A program made the translations under genes and the position numbers. Below the pieces are notes generated by a model. It was not told the origin of the DNA. It saw only the letters and a program-made list of their open reading frames with translations, and ran no database searches. A DNA stretch of 64,000 bases from Triticum aestivum (Eukaryota; Streptophyta; Magnoliopsida; Poales; Poaceae), in NCBI RefSeq assembly GCF_018294505.1, contig NC_057808.1:227847780-227911779 (forward strand), read 5' to 3'. Positions 12,051-25,926 of the stretch are shown piece by piece. The stretch's first letter is position 1. Each line of letters starts with the position of its first letter.

Positions 12051-14705
12051 TTACACAGTAATGATTCTAACACCCATGGAGTTTTGGTGCTGATCATGTT
12101 TTGCTCGTGGAAGAGGCTTAGTCAACGGGTCTGCAACATTCAGATCCATATGTATCTTGCAAATCTCGATGTCCCCCACCTGGACTTGGTCCCGGATGGA
12201 ATTGAAGCGTCTCTTGATGTGCTTGGTCCTCTTGTGAAATCTGGATTTCTTTGCCAAGGCAATTGCACCAGTATTGTCACAAAAGATTTTCATTGGACCC
12301 GATGCACTAGGTATGACACCTAGATCGGATATGAACTCCTTCATCCAGACTCCTTCATTTGCTGCTTCTGAAGCAGCTATGTACTCCGCTTCACATGTAG
12401 ATCCCGCCACGACGCTTTGTTTAGAACCGCACCAACTGACAGCTCCACCGTTCAATGTAAACACGTATCCGGTTTGCGATTTAGAATCATCCGGATCAGT
12501 GTCAAAGCTTGCATCGACGTAACCATTTACGACTAGCTCTTTGTCACCTCCATAAACGAGAAACATATCCTTAGTCCTTTTCAGGTATTTCAGGATGTTC
12601 TTGACCGCTGTCCAGTGATCCACTCCTGGATTACTTTGGTACCTCCCTGCTAGGCTAATAGAAAGACACACATCAGGTCTGGTACACAACATTGCATACA
12701 TGATAGATCCTATGGTTGAAGCATAGGGAACATCTCTCTATCTTCTGTAGTGGTCGGGCATTGAGTCTGACTCAACTTCACACCTTGTAACACAGGCAAG
12801 AACCCTTTCTTTTCTTGATCCATTTTGAACTTTTTCAAAACTTTGTCAAGGTATGTGCTTTGTGAAAGTCCTATCAAGCGTCTTGATCTATCTCTATAGA
12901 TCTTGGTGCCTAATATGTAAGCAGCTTCACCGAGGTCTTTCATTGAAAAACTTTTATTCAAGTATCCTTTTATGCTATCCAGAAATTCTATATCATTTCC
13001 AGTCAGTAATATGTCATCCACATATAATATCAGAAATGCTACAGAGCTCCCACTCACTTTCTTGTAAATACAGGCTTCTCCAAAAGTCTCTATAAAACCA
13101 TATGCTTTGATCACACTATCAAAACGTTTATTCCAACTCCGAGAGGCTTACACCAGTCCATAAATGGATCGCTGGAGCTTGCACACTTTGTTAGCTCCCT
13201 TTGGATCGACAAAACATTCTGGTTGCATCATATACAACTCTTCTTCCAGAAATCCATTCAGGAATGCAGTTTTGACATCCATTTGCCAAATTTCATAATC
13301 ATAAAATGCAGCAATTGCTAACATGATTCGGACAGACTTAAGCATCGCTACGGGTGAGAAAGTCTCATCGTAGTCAATCCCTCGAACTTGTCGAAAACCT
13401 TTTGCAACAAGTCTAGCTTTATAGACAGTAACATTACCGTCAGCGTCAGTCTTCTTCTTGAAGATCCATTTATTCTCAATGACTTGCCGATCATCGGGCA
13501 AGTCAACCAAAGTCCACACTTTGTTCTCATACATGGATCCCATCTCAGATTTCATGGCCTCAAGCCATTTTGCGGAATCTGGGCTCACCATCGCTTCTTC
13601 ATAGTTCGTATGTTCACCTTGGTCAAGTAACATGACCTCCAGAATAGGATTACCGTACCACTCTGGTGCGGATCTTACTCTGGTTGACCAACGAGGTTCA
13701 GTAGTAACTTGATCTGAAGTTTCATGATCGATATCATTAGCTTCCTCACTAATTGGTGTAGGTGTCACAGGAACCGGTTTCTGTGATGAACTACTTTCCA
13801 ATAAGGGAGCAGGTACAGTTACCTCATCAAGTTCTACTTTCCTCCCACTCACTTCTTTCGAGAGAAACTCCTTCTCTAGAAAGGATCCATTCTTGGCAAC
13901 GAATGTCTTGCCTTCGGATCTGTGATAGAAGGTGTACCCAACAGTTTCCTTTGGGTGTCCTATGAAGACACATTTCTCCAATTTGGGTTCGAGCTTATCA
14001 GGTTGAAGCTTTTTCACATAAGCATCGCAGCCCCAAACCTGAAGAAACAACAACTTTGGTTTCTTGCCAAACCATAGTTCATAAGGCGTCGTCTCAACGG
14101 ATTTCGATGGTGCCCTATTTAATGTGAATGCAGCCGTCTCTAAAGCATAACCCCAAAACGATAGCGGTAAATCAGTAAAAGACATCATAGATCGCACCAT
14201 ATCTAGTAAAGTACGATTACAACGCTCGGACACACCATTATGCTATGGTGTTCCGGGTGGCGTGAGTTGCGAAACTATTCCGTATTGTTTCAAATGTAGA
14301 CCAAACTCGTAACTCAAATATTATCCTCCATGATCAGATTGTAGAAACTTTATTTTCTTGTTACGATGATTTTCCACTTCACTCTGAAATTCTTTGAACT
14401 TTTCAAATGTTTCAGACTTATGTTATTAAGTAGATATACCCATATCTTCTCAAATCATCTGTGAAGGTGAGAAAATAACGATACCCGCCGTGAGCCTCAA
14501 CATTCATTGGACCACATACATCAGTATGTATGATCTCCAACAAATCAGTTGCTCACTCCATAGTTCCGGAGAACGGCGTTTTAGTCATCTTGCCCATGAG
14601 GCATGGTTCGCAAGTACCAAGTGATTCATAATCAAGTGATTTCAAAAGTCCATCAGTATGGAGTTTCTTCATGCGCTTTACACCAATATGACCCAAATGG
14701 CAGTG
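12051..14705 (-). pseudogene. pol: copia pol: integrase, reverse transcriptase, RNase H (decayed)
   Basis: Reading right to left, 14705-14234 is an integrase core broken by several stops. The frame 14233-13148 has the integrase C-terminus (NRTLLDMVRSMMSFTDLP) and the start of reverse transcriptase (WIFKKKTDADGNVTVYKARL, MDVKTAFLNGFLEEE). 13114-12710 carries the active-site YVDDILLTGND. 12701-12051 is the RNase H domain (GYVDASFDTDPDDSKSQTGY, CEAEYIAASEAANEGVW). These enzymes copy and integrate the element. At least two frameshifts separate the pieces, so no full polyprotein is possible. Confidence 0.93.
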
Positions 14706-16025
14706 TCACAAATAAGTTGCACTATCATTATCAACTCTGCATCTTTTGGCTTCAACATTATGAATATGTGTATCACTACTATCGAGATTCAACAAAAATA
14801 GACCACTCTTCAAGGGTGCATGACCATAAAAGATATTACTCATATAAATAGAACAACCATTATTCTCAGATTTAAATGAATAACCGTCTCGCATCAAACA
14901 AGATCCAGATATAATGTTCATGCTCAACACTGGCACCAAATAACAATTATTCAGGTCTAAAACTAATCCCGAAGGTAGATGTAGAGGTAGCGTGCCGACG
15001 GCGATCACATCGACTTCGGAAATATTTCCCACGCGCATCGTCACCTCGTCCTTAGCCAGTCTTCGCTTAATCCGTAGTCCCTGTTTTGAGTTACAAATAT
15101 TAGCAACAGAACCGGTATCAAATACCCAGGTGCTACTGCGAGCTCTAGTAAGGTACACATCAATAACATGTATATCACATATACCTTTCTTCACCTTGCC
15201 ATCCTTCTTATCCGCCAAATACTTGGGGCAGTTCCGCTTCCAGTGTCCAGTCTGCTTGCAGTAGAAGCACTTAGTCTCAGGCTTAGATCCAGACTTGGGT
15301 TTCTTCTCTTGAGCAGCAACTTGCTTGTTGTTCTTCTTGAAGTTCCCCTTCTTCTTCCCTTTGCCCTTTTTCTTGAAACTGGTGGTCTTGTTGACCATCA
15401 ACACTTGATGCTCCTTTTTGATTTCTACCTCCATAGCCTTTAGCATTGCGAAGAGCTCGGGAATTGTATTATCCATCCCTTGCATATTATAGTTCATCAC
15501 GAAGCTCTTGTAGCTTGGTGGCGGTGATTGAAGAATTCTGTCAATGACACTATCATCTGGAAGATTAACTCTCAGTTGAATCATGTGATTGCTATACCCA
15601 GACATTTTGAGTATATGTTCACTGACATAACTATTCTCCTCCATCTTGCAGCTGTAGAATTTATTGGAGACTTCATATCTCTAAATCCGGGCATTTGCTT
15701 GAAATATTAACTTCAACTCCTGGAACATCTCATATGCTCCATGACATTCAAAACGTCGTTGAAGTCCCGGTTCTAAGCCGTAAAGCATGGCACACTGAAC
15801 TATTGAGTAGTTATCAGCTTTGCTCTGCCAGACGTTCTTAACATCGTCAGTTGCATCTGCAGCAGGCCTGGCACCCAGCGGTGCTTCCAGGACGTAATTC
15901 TTTTGTGCAGCAATGAGGATAATCCTCAAGTTACGGACCCAGTCCATGTAATTGCTACCATCATCTTTCAACTTTGCTTTCTCAAGGAACGCATTAAAAT
16001 TCAACGGAACAACAACACGGGCCAT
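14706..16025 (-). pseudogene. gag: copia gag and protease (decayed)
   Basis: Gag starts at 16025 with MARVVVPLNFNAFLEKAKL and continues in the same frame through one stop near 15681 to 14706. It contains the zinc knuckle CFYCKQTGHWKRNC at about 15200-15250, which binds genomic RNA. The aspartic protease site VFDTGSVANICN (D-T-G) follows at about 15090-15130. Lysine-rich stretches lie just before the knuckle. The in-frame stop means this copy could not make intact gag. Confidence 0.92.
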
Positions 16026-17257
16026 CTATCTACAGTCAACATAGACAAGCAAAATACTATCAGGTACTAATTTCATGATAAATTTAAGTTTAATCATATT
16101 ACTTAAGAACTCCCACTTAGATAGACATCCCTCTAATCATCTAAGTGATCACCTGATCCAAATCAACTAAACCATGTCCGATCATCACGTGAGATGGAGT
16201 AGTTTTCAATGGTGAACATCACTATGTTGATCATATCTACTACATGATTCACGCTCGACCTTTCGGTCTCAGTGTTCCGAGGCCATATCTGCATATGCTA
16301 GGCTCGTCAATTTTAACCCGAGTATTCCGCGTGTGCAAAACTGGCTTGCACCCGTTGTAGATGAACATAGAGCTTATCACACCCGATCATCACGTGGTGT
16401 CTCGGCACGACGAACTTTGGCAACGGTGCATACTCAGGGAGAACACTTTTATCTTGAAATTTAGTGAGAGATCATCTTATAATGCTACCGTCAATCAAAG
16501 CAAAATAAGATACATAAAGGATAAACATCACATGCAATCAATATAAGTGATATGATATGGCCATCATCATCTTGTACTTGTGATCTCCATCTCCGAAGCA
16601 CCGTCACGATCACCATCGTCACCGGCACGACACCTTGATCTCCATCGTAGCATCGTTGTCATCTCGCCAACTATTGCTTCTACGACTATCGCTACCACTT
16701 AGTGATAAAGTAAAGCATTACAGGGCGATTGCATTGCATACAATAAAGCGACAACCATGTGGCTCCTGCCAGTTGCCGATAACTCGGTTACAAAACATGA
16801 TCATCTCATACAATAAAATATAGCATCATGCCTTGACCATATCACATCAGAACATGCCCTGCAAAAACAAGTTAGACGTCCTCTACTTTGTTGTTGCAAG
16901 TTTTACGTGGCTGCTACGGGCTGAGCAAGAACCGTTCTTACCTACGCATCAAAAACCACAATGATAGTTCGTCAAGTTAGTGCTGTTTTAACCTTCTCAA
17001 GGTCCGGGCGTAGCCACACTCGGTTCAACTAAAGTTGGAGAAACTGACACCCGCCAGCCACCTGTGTGCAAAGCACGTTGGTAGAAGCAGTCTCGCGTAA
17101 GCGTACGTGTAATGTCGGTCCGGGCCGCTTCATCCAACAATACCGCCGAACCAAAGTATGACATGCTGGTAAGCAGTATGACTTGTATCGCCCACAACTC
17201 ACTTGTGTTCTACTCGTGCATATAACATCTACGCATAAAACCAGGCTTGGATGCCAC
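16026..17257 (-). other. 5' leader of the Angela-type element, with primer-binding site
   Basis: This non-coding leader lies between the gag start and the right LTR. At 17241-17256 the minus strand reads TGGCATCCAAGCCTGG, a degenerate version of the initiator-Met primer site TGGTATCAGAGCC. No coding frame is recognisable in the remaining 1.2 kb. Confidence 0.75.
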
Positions 17258-17839
17258 TGTTGGGGAACGTAGTAATTTCAAAAAAAATTCCTACGCACAC
17301 ACAGGATCATGGTGATGCATAGCAACGAGAGGGGAGAGTGTGTCCACGTACCCTCATGGACCGAAAGTGGAAGCATTAGCACAACGTGGTTGATGTAGTC
17401 GTACGTCTTCACGATCCGACTGATTCGAGTACCAAATGTACGGCACCTCCGAGTTCAGCACACGTTCAGCTCGATGACGTCCCTCGAACTCCGATCCAGC
17501 CGAGCTTTGAGGGAGAGTTCCGTCAGCACGACGGCGTGGTGACGATGATGATGATGCTACCGATGCAGGGCTTCGCCTAAGCACCGCTACGATATGATCG
17601 AGGTGGAATATGGTGGAGGGGGCACCGCACACAGCTAAGAGATCAAGAGATCAATTGTTGTGTCTAGAGGTGCCCCCCTGCCCCCGTATATAAAGGACCA
17701 GGGGGAGGGGGCGGCCAGCCAGGAGGAGGGCGCGCCAGGGAGGAGTCCTACTCCCACCGGGAGTAGGACTCCCTCTTTTCCTAGTTGGAGTAGGAGGGGG
17801 AAAGGAAGGGAAGGATAGAGGGGGAAGGAAAGGGGGCGC
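17258..17839 (-). repeat. 5' LTR of the Angela-type element, first part
   Basis: It starts TGTTGGGGAACGTAG and matches the left LTR until GGAAAGGGGGCGC at 17839. The last five bases, GGCGC, are duplicated at 29378-29382, which marks insertion of the Athila-lineage gypsy element. Confidence 0.92.
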
Positions 17840-18121
17840 TGATACGTCCATTTTGCATCATGCTTTTATATCGATATTTATTGCATTATGGGCTGTTATT
17901 ACACGTTATGTCACAATACTTATGCCTATTCTATTTTATTTTACAAGGTTTACATAAGGAGGGAGAATGCCGGCAGCTGGAATTCTGGGCTGGAAAAGGA
18001 GCAAATATTAGAGACCTATTCTGCACAACTCCAAAAGTCCTAAAACTCCATGAAAGTTATTTTTGGAAATAATAAAAAATACTGAGCGGAAGAAATACGT
18101 CAGGGGGGGGCACCACCTGTC

Positions 18122-18172
18122 CACGAGGGTGGGGGCACGCCCAACCCCCAGGGCGCGCCCCCTGCCTCGTGG
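18122..18172. repeat. GC-rich hairpin module in LTR
   Basis: Outer arms CACGAGG and CCTCGTGG and inner arms rich in GGGGGC and GCGCCCCC form an imperfect palindrome. The same module is found in every other Athila-type LTR of the window and once in an internal region (25927-25991). Confidence 0.85.
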
Positions 18173-19211
18173 GCCCCCTGTTGGCTCTCTGGTGGCCATC
18201 TTCTACTGTATGAAGTCTTTCGTCCAGGAAAAAATCATAAGAAACCTTTCGGGACGAGACTCCACCGCCACGAGGCGGAACCTTGGCGGAACCAATCTAG
18301 GGCTCCGGCAGAGCTATTCTGCCGGGGACACTTCCCTCTGGGAGGGGGAAATCATCGGCATCGTCGTCACCAATGCTCCTCTCATCAGGAGAGGGCAATC
18401 TCCATCAATATCTTCACCAGCACCATGTCCTCTCAAACCCTAATTCATTTCTTGTATCCAATTCTTGTCTCCAAGTCCGGGATTGGTACCTGTAGGTTGC
18501 TAGTAGTGTTGATTACTCCTTGTAGTTGATGCTAGTTGGTTTATTTGGTGGAAGATCATATGTTCAGATCCTTTATGCATATTAATACCCCTCTGATTAT
18601 GAACATGAATATGCTTTGTGAGTAGTTACGTTTGTTCCTGAGGACATGGGAGAAGTCTTGCTATTAGTAGTCATGTGAATTTGGTATTCGTTCGATATTT
18701 TGATGAGATGTATGTTGTCTATCCTCTAGTGGTGTTATGTGAACGTCGACTACATAACACTTCACCATTATTTGGGCCTAGAGGAAGGCATTGGGAAGTA
18801 ATAAGTAGATGATGGGTTGCTAGAGTGACAGAAGCTTAAACCCTAGTTTATGCGTTGCTTCGTAAGGGGCTGATTTGGATCCATATGTTTCATGCTATGG
18901 TTAGGTTTACCTTAATACTTTTGTTGTAGTTGCGGATGCTTGGAATAGAGGTTAATCATAAGTGGGATGCTTGTTCAAGTAAGAACAGCACCCAAGCACG
19001 GGTCCACCCACATATCAAATTATCAAAGTACCGAACGCGAATCATATGAACGTGATGAAAACTAGCTTGACGATAATTCCCATGTGTCCTCGGGAGCGCT
19101 TTTCTCTATATAAGAGTTTGTCCAGGCTTGTCCTTTGCTACAAAAAGGATTGGGCCACCTTGCTGCACTTTATTTACTTTTGTTACTTGTTGCTCGTTAC
19201 AAATTATCCTA

Positions 19212-20807
19212 TGATACGTCTCCAACGTATCTATAATTTTTCATTGCTCCATGCTATATTATCTACTGTTTTGGACAATATTGGGCTTTATTATCCACTT
19301 TTATATTATTTTTGGGACTAACCTATTAACCGCAGGCCCAGCCCAGAATTGCAGCTTTTTTTGCCTATTTCAGAGTTTCGCAGAAAAAGAATATCAAACG
19401 GAGTCCAAACGGAATGAAACCTTCGGGAGCGTGATTTTTGGAACGAACATGATCCAGGAGACTTGGACCCTACGTAAGAGAAGCTTCCAGGAGGGCACGA
19501 GGTAGGGGGGCGCGCCTACCCCCCACCCCCCCGGGCACGCCCTCCACCCTCGTGGGCCCCCTGTTGCTCCACCGACGTACTTCTTCCTCCTATATATACC
19601 TACGTACCCCCAAACGATCAGATACGGAGCCAAAAACCTAATTCCACCGCCGCAAACTTCTGTACCCACGAGATCCCATCTTGGGGCCTGTTCCGGAGCT
19701 CCGCCGGAGGGGGCATCCATCATGGAGGGCTTCTACATCAACACCATAGCCTCTCCGATGAAGTGTGAGTAGTTTACTTCAGACTTTCGGGTCCATAGTT
19801 ATTAGCTAGATGGCTTCTTCTCTCTTTTTGGATCTCAATACAACGTTCTCCCCCTCTCTCGTGGAGATCTATTCGATGTAATCTTGTTTTTGCGGTGTGT
19901 TTGTTGAGACCGATGAATTGTGGGTTTATGATCAAGTTTATCTATGAACAATATTTGAATCTTCTCTGAATTCTTTTATGTATGATTGGTTATCTTTGCA
20001 AGTCTCTTCGAATTATCAGTTTGGTTTGGCCTACTAGATTGATCTTTCTTGCAATGGGAGAAGTGCTTAGCTTTGGGTTCAATCTTGCGGTGTCCTTTCC
20101 CAGTGACAGTAGGGGCAGCAAGGCACGTATTGTATTGTTGCCATCTAGGATAACAAGATGGGGTTTTTATCATATTGCATGAATTTATCCCTCTACATCA
20201 TGTCATCTTGCTTAAGGCGTTACTCCGTTTTCATGAACTTAATACTCTAGATGCATGCTGGATAGCGGTCGATGAGTGGAGTAATAGTAGTAGATGCAGG
20301 CAGGAGTCGGTCTACTTGTCTCGGACGTGATGCCTATATACATGATCATACCTAGATATTCTCATAACTATGCTCAATTCTGTCAATTGCTCAATAGTAA
20401 TTCGTTCACCCACCGTAAAATACTTATGCTCTTGAGAGAAGCCACTAGTGAAACCTATGGCCCCCGGGTCTATCGTCATCATATTAATCGTCCAACACTT
20501 AGTTATTTCCTTTGCTTTTTACTTTGCTTTTATTTTACTTTGCATCTTTATCACAAAAATACCAAAAATATTATCCTATCATATCTATCATATCTCACTC
20601 TCGTAAGTGACTGTGAAGGGATTGACAACCCCTTATCGCATTGGTTGCGAGGATTTATTTATTTTGTGTAGGTACGAGGGACTCGCGCGTAGCCTCCTAC
20701 TGGATTGATACCTTGGTTCTAAAAAACTGAGGGAAATACTTACGCTACTTTGCTGCATCACCCTTTCCTCTTCAAGGGAAAACCAACGCAGTGCTCAAGA
20801 GGTAGCA
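19212..20807 (+). repeat. solo LTR, Sabrina-like, with duplication TCCTA
   Basis: A single 1596-base LTR, TGATACGTCTCCAACG to CAAGAGGTAGCA, is flanked by TCCTA on both sides (19207-19211, 20808-20812). No internal domain or second LTR accompanies it, so the parent element was removed by recombination between its LTRs. It is the innermost layer of the main nest. A TATA-like TCCTATATATACC near 19590 could be the LTR promoter. The Sabrina name is a recollection. Confidence 0.92.
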
Positions 20808-20972
20808 TCCTATCACAAAACTATCTGTTACCACTTATTTCAGTACTTGCACAGAATACCTTGCTGAAAACCGCTTATCATTTCCTTCTGCTCCTCGTTG
20901 GGTTCGACACTCTTACTTATCGAAAGGACTACGATAGATCCCCTATACTTGTGGGTCATCAAGACTCTTTTC

Positions 20973-20990
20973 TGGCGCTGTTGCCGGGGA
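20973..20990 (+). other. primer-binding site, tRNA-Asp type
   Basis: TGGCGCTGTTGCCGGGGA lies 11 bases after the LTR end. It differs by one base from TGGCGCCGTTGCCGGGGA, the complement of the tRNA-Asp 3' end used by Athila/Tat elements. Confidence 0.88.
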
Positions 20991-21067
20991 GTGAAGCGCC
21001 TTTGGTAGGTGGAATTTGGTAAGGAAGAATTTATATAGTGTGCTGAAATTTACTGTCACTTGTTACT

Positions 21068-22056
21068 ATGGAAAGTAATCCTCTGAGGGGCTTGTTCGGG
21101 GTATCTTCACCCCGACCAGTAGAGCAAAGAGTTGCTCCTCAACCTACTGAACCTACTGAAAATGAAAATGAAAATGAAGATATTCACTTTGAGATTCCTT
21201 CGGGTATGTTAGAAAAACTGCTAGCTAATCCTTTTGCAGGAGATGGAACAAAGCATCCTGATGAGCACCTAATATATGTGGATGAAGTTTGTGGATTATT
21301 TAAGCTTGCAGGTATACCCGGTGATGTTATTAAAAGGAAGGTCTTCCCTTTATCTTTGAAGGAAGATGCATCGACATGGTATAGGCTATGTGATGATACG
21401 GGATCATGGAACTACAAACGATTGAAATTGGAATTTCATAAGAAATTTTATCCTATGCATCTTGTTCATTGTGATCGCAATTATATATATAATTTTTGGC
21501 CTCGTGAAGGATAAAGCATCGCTCAAGCTTGGGGGAGGCTTAAATCAATGTTATATTCATGCCCCAATCATGAGCTCTCAAGAGAAATAATTATTCAAAG
21601 TTTTTATGCTCGGCTTTCTGATAACAATCGCACCATGCTCGATACTTCTTGTGCTGGCTCTTTTATGATGAAGACTATTGAATTCAAATGGGATTTATTG
21701 GATAGAATTAAACGCAACTCTGAAGATTGGGATCTCGACGAAGGTAAGGGGTCAGGTATGACACCTAAGTTTGATTGTGTTAAATCCTTTATGGATACCG
21801 ATGTTTTCCATAAATTTAGCACTAAATATGACTTGACTCTGAGATAGTAGCTGCTTTCTGTGAATCTTTTGCTACTTATGTTGATCTCCCCAAGGAGAAG
21901 TGGTTTAAATATCATCCTCCCATAGAAGTAAAAGTAGCTGCACCTATTAAAGTTGAAGAAAAGACTGTCACTTATAATGATCCTATTGTTCCTACTTCTT
22001 ATGTTGAGAAACCACCTTTCCCTGTTAGAATAAAGGATCATGCTAAAGCTTCAACT
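21068..22056 (+). pseudogene. gag: Athila-type gag (with stops)
   Basis: The frame opens MESNPLRGLFGVSSPRP and contains the gypsy capsid blocks FAGDGTKHPDEHLIYVDEV, GDVIKRKVFPLSLKEDASTW and YKRLKLEFHKKFYP. A GAA-to-TAA change at 21512 interrupts it. The same frame continues at 21548-21847 (YSCPNHELSREIIIQSFYARL) and stops again near 21845. The product would be the capsid. The motif AAGCTTGGGGGAG at 21525-21537 lies within this coding region and equals the element's polypurine tract. Confidence 0.9.
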
Positions 22057-25000
22057 GTGGTTCGTAAAAGCAATATTAGAACTTATACACCTCCTGAGAA
22101 AATCAAAGTTGAACCTAATATTGCTATTGTTAAAGATCTCTTGTCTGATAATATCGATGGGCATGTTATTTATTTCTGTAAGGAAACTGCTAGAATTGCC
22201 AAACCTTGTGCTAAAGATAAACATAGACGTGTGGTAGGCATGCCTGTTATTTCTGTTAAAATAGGAGATCATTGTTATCATGGCTTATGTGATATGGGTG
22301 CTAGTGCTAGTGCCATACCTATTGACTTATACAAAGAAATTAAGCATGAGATTGCACCTGCTGAGTTAGAAGATATTGATGTCACAATTAAGCTTGCCAA
22401 TAGAGATACTATTTCACCAATGGGAATTGTTAGAGATGTTGAAGTCTTGTGTGGGAAAACCAAATATCATGCTGATTTTCTTATTCTTGGTTCCCCACAA
22501 GACAACTTTTGTCCCATTATATTTGGTAGACCCTTCTTGAACACCGTTAATGCTAGGATAGACTGTGAAAAGGATGTTGTTACTATTGGTTTGGGTGATA
22601 TGTCTCATGAGTTAAACTTTTCCAAATTTCATAGACAACACCGTGAAGAGGAATTACCTAGTAAGGATGACATTATTGGTCTTGCTTCTATTGCCGTACC
22701 TCCTAGTGATCCTTTAGAACAATATTTGCTAGACCATGAAAATGATATGTTTATGAATGAAAGAAAGGAAATAGATGAAGTGTTCTTTAAACAGGAACCT
22801 ATCCTGAAACATAATTTTCCTGTTGAAATCCTAGGGGATCCTCCTCCACCCAAGGGTGATCCCGTGTTTGAGCTCAAACCGTTACCTGATACTCTTAAAT
22901 ATGCTTATCTTGATGAGAATAAGATATATCCTGTTATTATTAGTGCTAACCTTTCAGAGCATGAAGAAGAGAGATTATTGAAAACTCTGAGGAAGCACCG
23001 TGCTGCTATTGGATATACTCTTGATGATCTTAAGGGCATTAGTCCCACTCTATGTCAACATAAAATAAATTTGGAGGAAGATGCTAAACCAGTTCGTGAT
23101 CATCAACGACGGCTGAATCCTAAAATGAAGGAAGTGGTAAGAAAATAAATACTAAAGCTCCTTGAGGCAGGTATAATTTATCCCGTTGCTGATAGTCAGT
23201 GGGTAAGTCCTGTCCATTGTGTCCCTAAGAAGGGAGGTATTACCGTCGTTCCTAATGATAAAGATGAATTGATTCCGCAAAGAATTATTACATATTATAG
23301 GATGGTAATTGATTTCCGCAAATTAAATAAGGCTACTAAGAAAGATCATTACCCCTTACCTTTTATCGATCAAATGCTAGAAAGATTATCCAAACATACA
23401 CATTTTTGCTTTCTAGATGGTTATTCTGGGTTTCTCTCAAATACCTGTGTCAGCCAATGATCAATCAAAGACTACTTTTACTTGCCCTTTTGGTACTTTT
23501 GCTTATAGACGTATGCCTTTTGGTTTATGTAATGCACCTGCTACCTTTCAAAGATGCATGATGGCTATATTCTCTGACTTTTGTGAAAAGATTTGTGAGG
23601 TTTTCATGGACGACTTCTCCGTCTATGGATCCTCTTTTGATGATTGCTTGAGCAACCTTGATCGAGTTTTGCAGAGATGTGAAGAAACTAATCTTGTCTT
23701 GATATGGGAAAAGTGCCACTTTATGGTTAATGGAGGTATTGTCTTGGGGCATAAAGTTTCTGAAAGAGGTATTGAGGTTGATAAAGCCAAGGTTGATGCT
23801 ATTGAAAAGATGCCATGTCCCAAGGACATCAAAGGTATAAGAAGTTTCCTTGGTCACGCTGGTTTTTATAGGAGGTTCATTAAGGACTTCTCAAAAATTT
23901 CTCGGCCTCTGACAAATTTATTACAAAAAGATATACCATTTGTCTTTGATGATGATTGTGTAGAAGCATTTTAAATACTTAAGAAAGCATTGATCTCTGC
24001 ACCTATTGTCCAGCCACCTGATTGGAATTTACCCTTTGAAATTATGTGTGATGCTAGTGATTATGCTGTAGGTGCTGTTCTAGGGCAAAGAGTTGATAAG
24101 AAAATAAATGTTATTCAATATGCTAGTAAAACTCTAGACAATGCCCAGAGAAATTATGCTACTACTGAAAAGGAATTCTTAGCAGTTGTATTTGCTTGTG
24201 ATAAGTTCAGACCTTATATTGTTGATTCTAAAGTAACTACTCACACGGATCATGCTGCTATTAAATATCTTATGGAAAAGAAAGATGCTAAACCTAGACT
24301 TATTAGATGGGTTCTCTTGCTACAAGAATTTGATTTGCATATTGTTGATAGAAAGGGAGCTGAGAACCCCGTTGCAGACAACTTGTCTAGGTTAGAAAAT
24401 GTTCTTGATGACCCACTACCTATTGATGATAGCTTTCCTGATGAGCAATTGAATGTCATAAATGCTTCTCGTACTGCTCCATGGTATCCTGTTTATGCTA
24501 ATTATATTGTGGCTAAATTTATACCACCTAGTTTCACATACCAGCAAAAGAAAAAGTTTTTCTATGATTTGAGACATTACTTTTAGGATAACCCACATCT
24601 TTATAAAGAAGGAGTAGATGGTGTTATTAGACGTTGTGTACCTTAGCATGAACAGGAACAGATCCTACGCAAGTGTCACTCCGAAGCTTATGGAGGACAC
24701 CACGCTGGAGATAGAACTACACATAAGGTATTGCAATCCGGTTTTTATTGGCCTACTCTCTTCAAGGATGCCCGTAAGTTTGTCTTATCTTGTGATGAAT
24801 GTCAAAGAATTGGTAACATTAGTAGACGTCAAGAAATGCCTATGAATTATTCACTCGTTATTGAACCATTTGATGTTTGGGGCTTTGATTATATGGGACC
24901 TTTTCCTGCCTCTAATGGTTACACACATATTTTAGTTGTTGTTGATTACGTTACTAAGTGGGTAGAAGCTATTCCAACTAGTAGTGCTGATCATAACACT

Positions 25001-25819
25001 TCTATTAAAATGCTTAAAGAAGTTATTTTTCCGAGGTCTGGAGTCTCTAGATATTTAATGACTGACGGTGGTTCACATTTTATTCATGGTGCTTTCCGTA
25101 AAAGGCTTGCTAAGTATGATGTTAATCATAGAATTGCATCTCCTTATCACTCGCAGTCTAGTGGTCAAGTAGAATTGAGTAATAGAGAGCTCAAATTAAT
25201 TTTGCGAAAGACTGTTAATAGATCTAGAAAGAATTGGTCCAAGAAACTTGATGATGCATTATGGGCCTATAGAACTGCATATAAAAATCCTATGGGTACG
25301 TCTCCGTATAAAATGGTTTATGGAAAAGCATGTCACTTACCTCTCGAACTAGAACATAAGGCATATTGGGCTATTAAAGAGCTAAACTATGATTTCAAAC
25401 ATGCCGGTGAGAAGAGGTTATTTGATATTAGCTCACTTGATGAATGGAGAACCCAAGCTTATGAAAATGCCAAGTTGTTTAAAGAAAAAGTTAAAAGATG
25501 GCATGACAAAAGGATACAAAAGCGTGAGTTTAACGTAGGTGATTATGTATTGCTATACAACTCTCGTTTAAGATTTTTTGCAGGAAAACTTCTCTCTAAA
25601 TGGGAAGGTCCCTACGTTATCGAGGAGGTCTATCGTTCCGGTGCCATAAAAGTCAACAACTTTGAAGGCACAAATCCGAAGGTGGTGAACGGCCAAAGAA
25701 TCAAACATTATATCTCAGGTAATCCTATAAATGTTGAAACCAATGTTATTGAAACCGTAACCCCGGAGGAATACATAAGGGACACTTTCCGGAACGTTTC
25801 AGACTCCGAAAAGGAATAG
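22057..25819 (+). pseudogene. pol: Athila-type pol: protease, reverse transcriptase, RNase H, integrase
   Basis: The protease has CDMGASASAIPIDLYKEI (22290 on). Reverse transcriptase starts near 22950 and carries FCFLDGYSGF and the active-site FMDDFSVYG (about 23600). RNase H follows (ILCDAS-like [33 protein letters not shown]). Integrase has the HHCC finger (CHSEAYGGHH...CDECQRIGN), the acidic triad in DVWGFDYMGPFP, LMTDGGSHF and SGQVELSNRE, and a C-terminal region WEGPYVIEEVYRSGAIKV. Stops at 23146, 23972, 24584 and 24644 and a one-base frameshift near 23430 inactivate this copy. Domain order is gypsy, with integrase last. Confidence 0.95.
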
Positions 25820-25926
25820 GTATGTGGTACGGTAAGTAAACCGACTCCAAAACAGTTTTTATGGCAATATTTCTCTGTTTTGGAATATTTAGAAAAATAG
25901 AAAAATAAGAAGCAGTCCGGGAAGGA

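Larger units (their letters stand above)
17840..20961 (+). repeat. 5' LTR of the Athila-lineage element (split by a solo LTR)
   Basis: The LTR occupies 17840-19211 and 20813-20961, about 1521 bases without the insertion. It ends GATCCCCTATACTTGTGGGTCATCA-like. A GC-rich hairpin is at 18122-18172. Compared with the 3' LTR it has 302 extra bases (18667-18968), which include the repeat-typical GGGTTGCTAGAGTGACAG region. Confidence 0.9.
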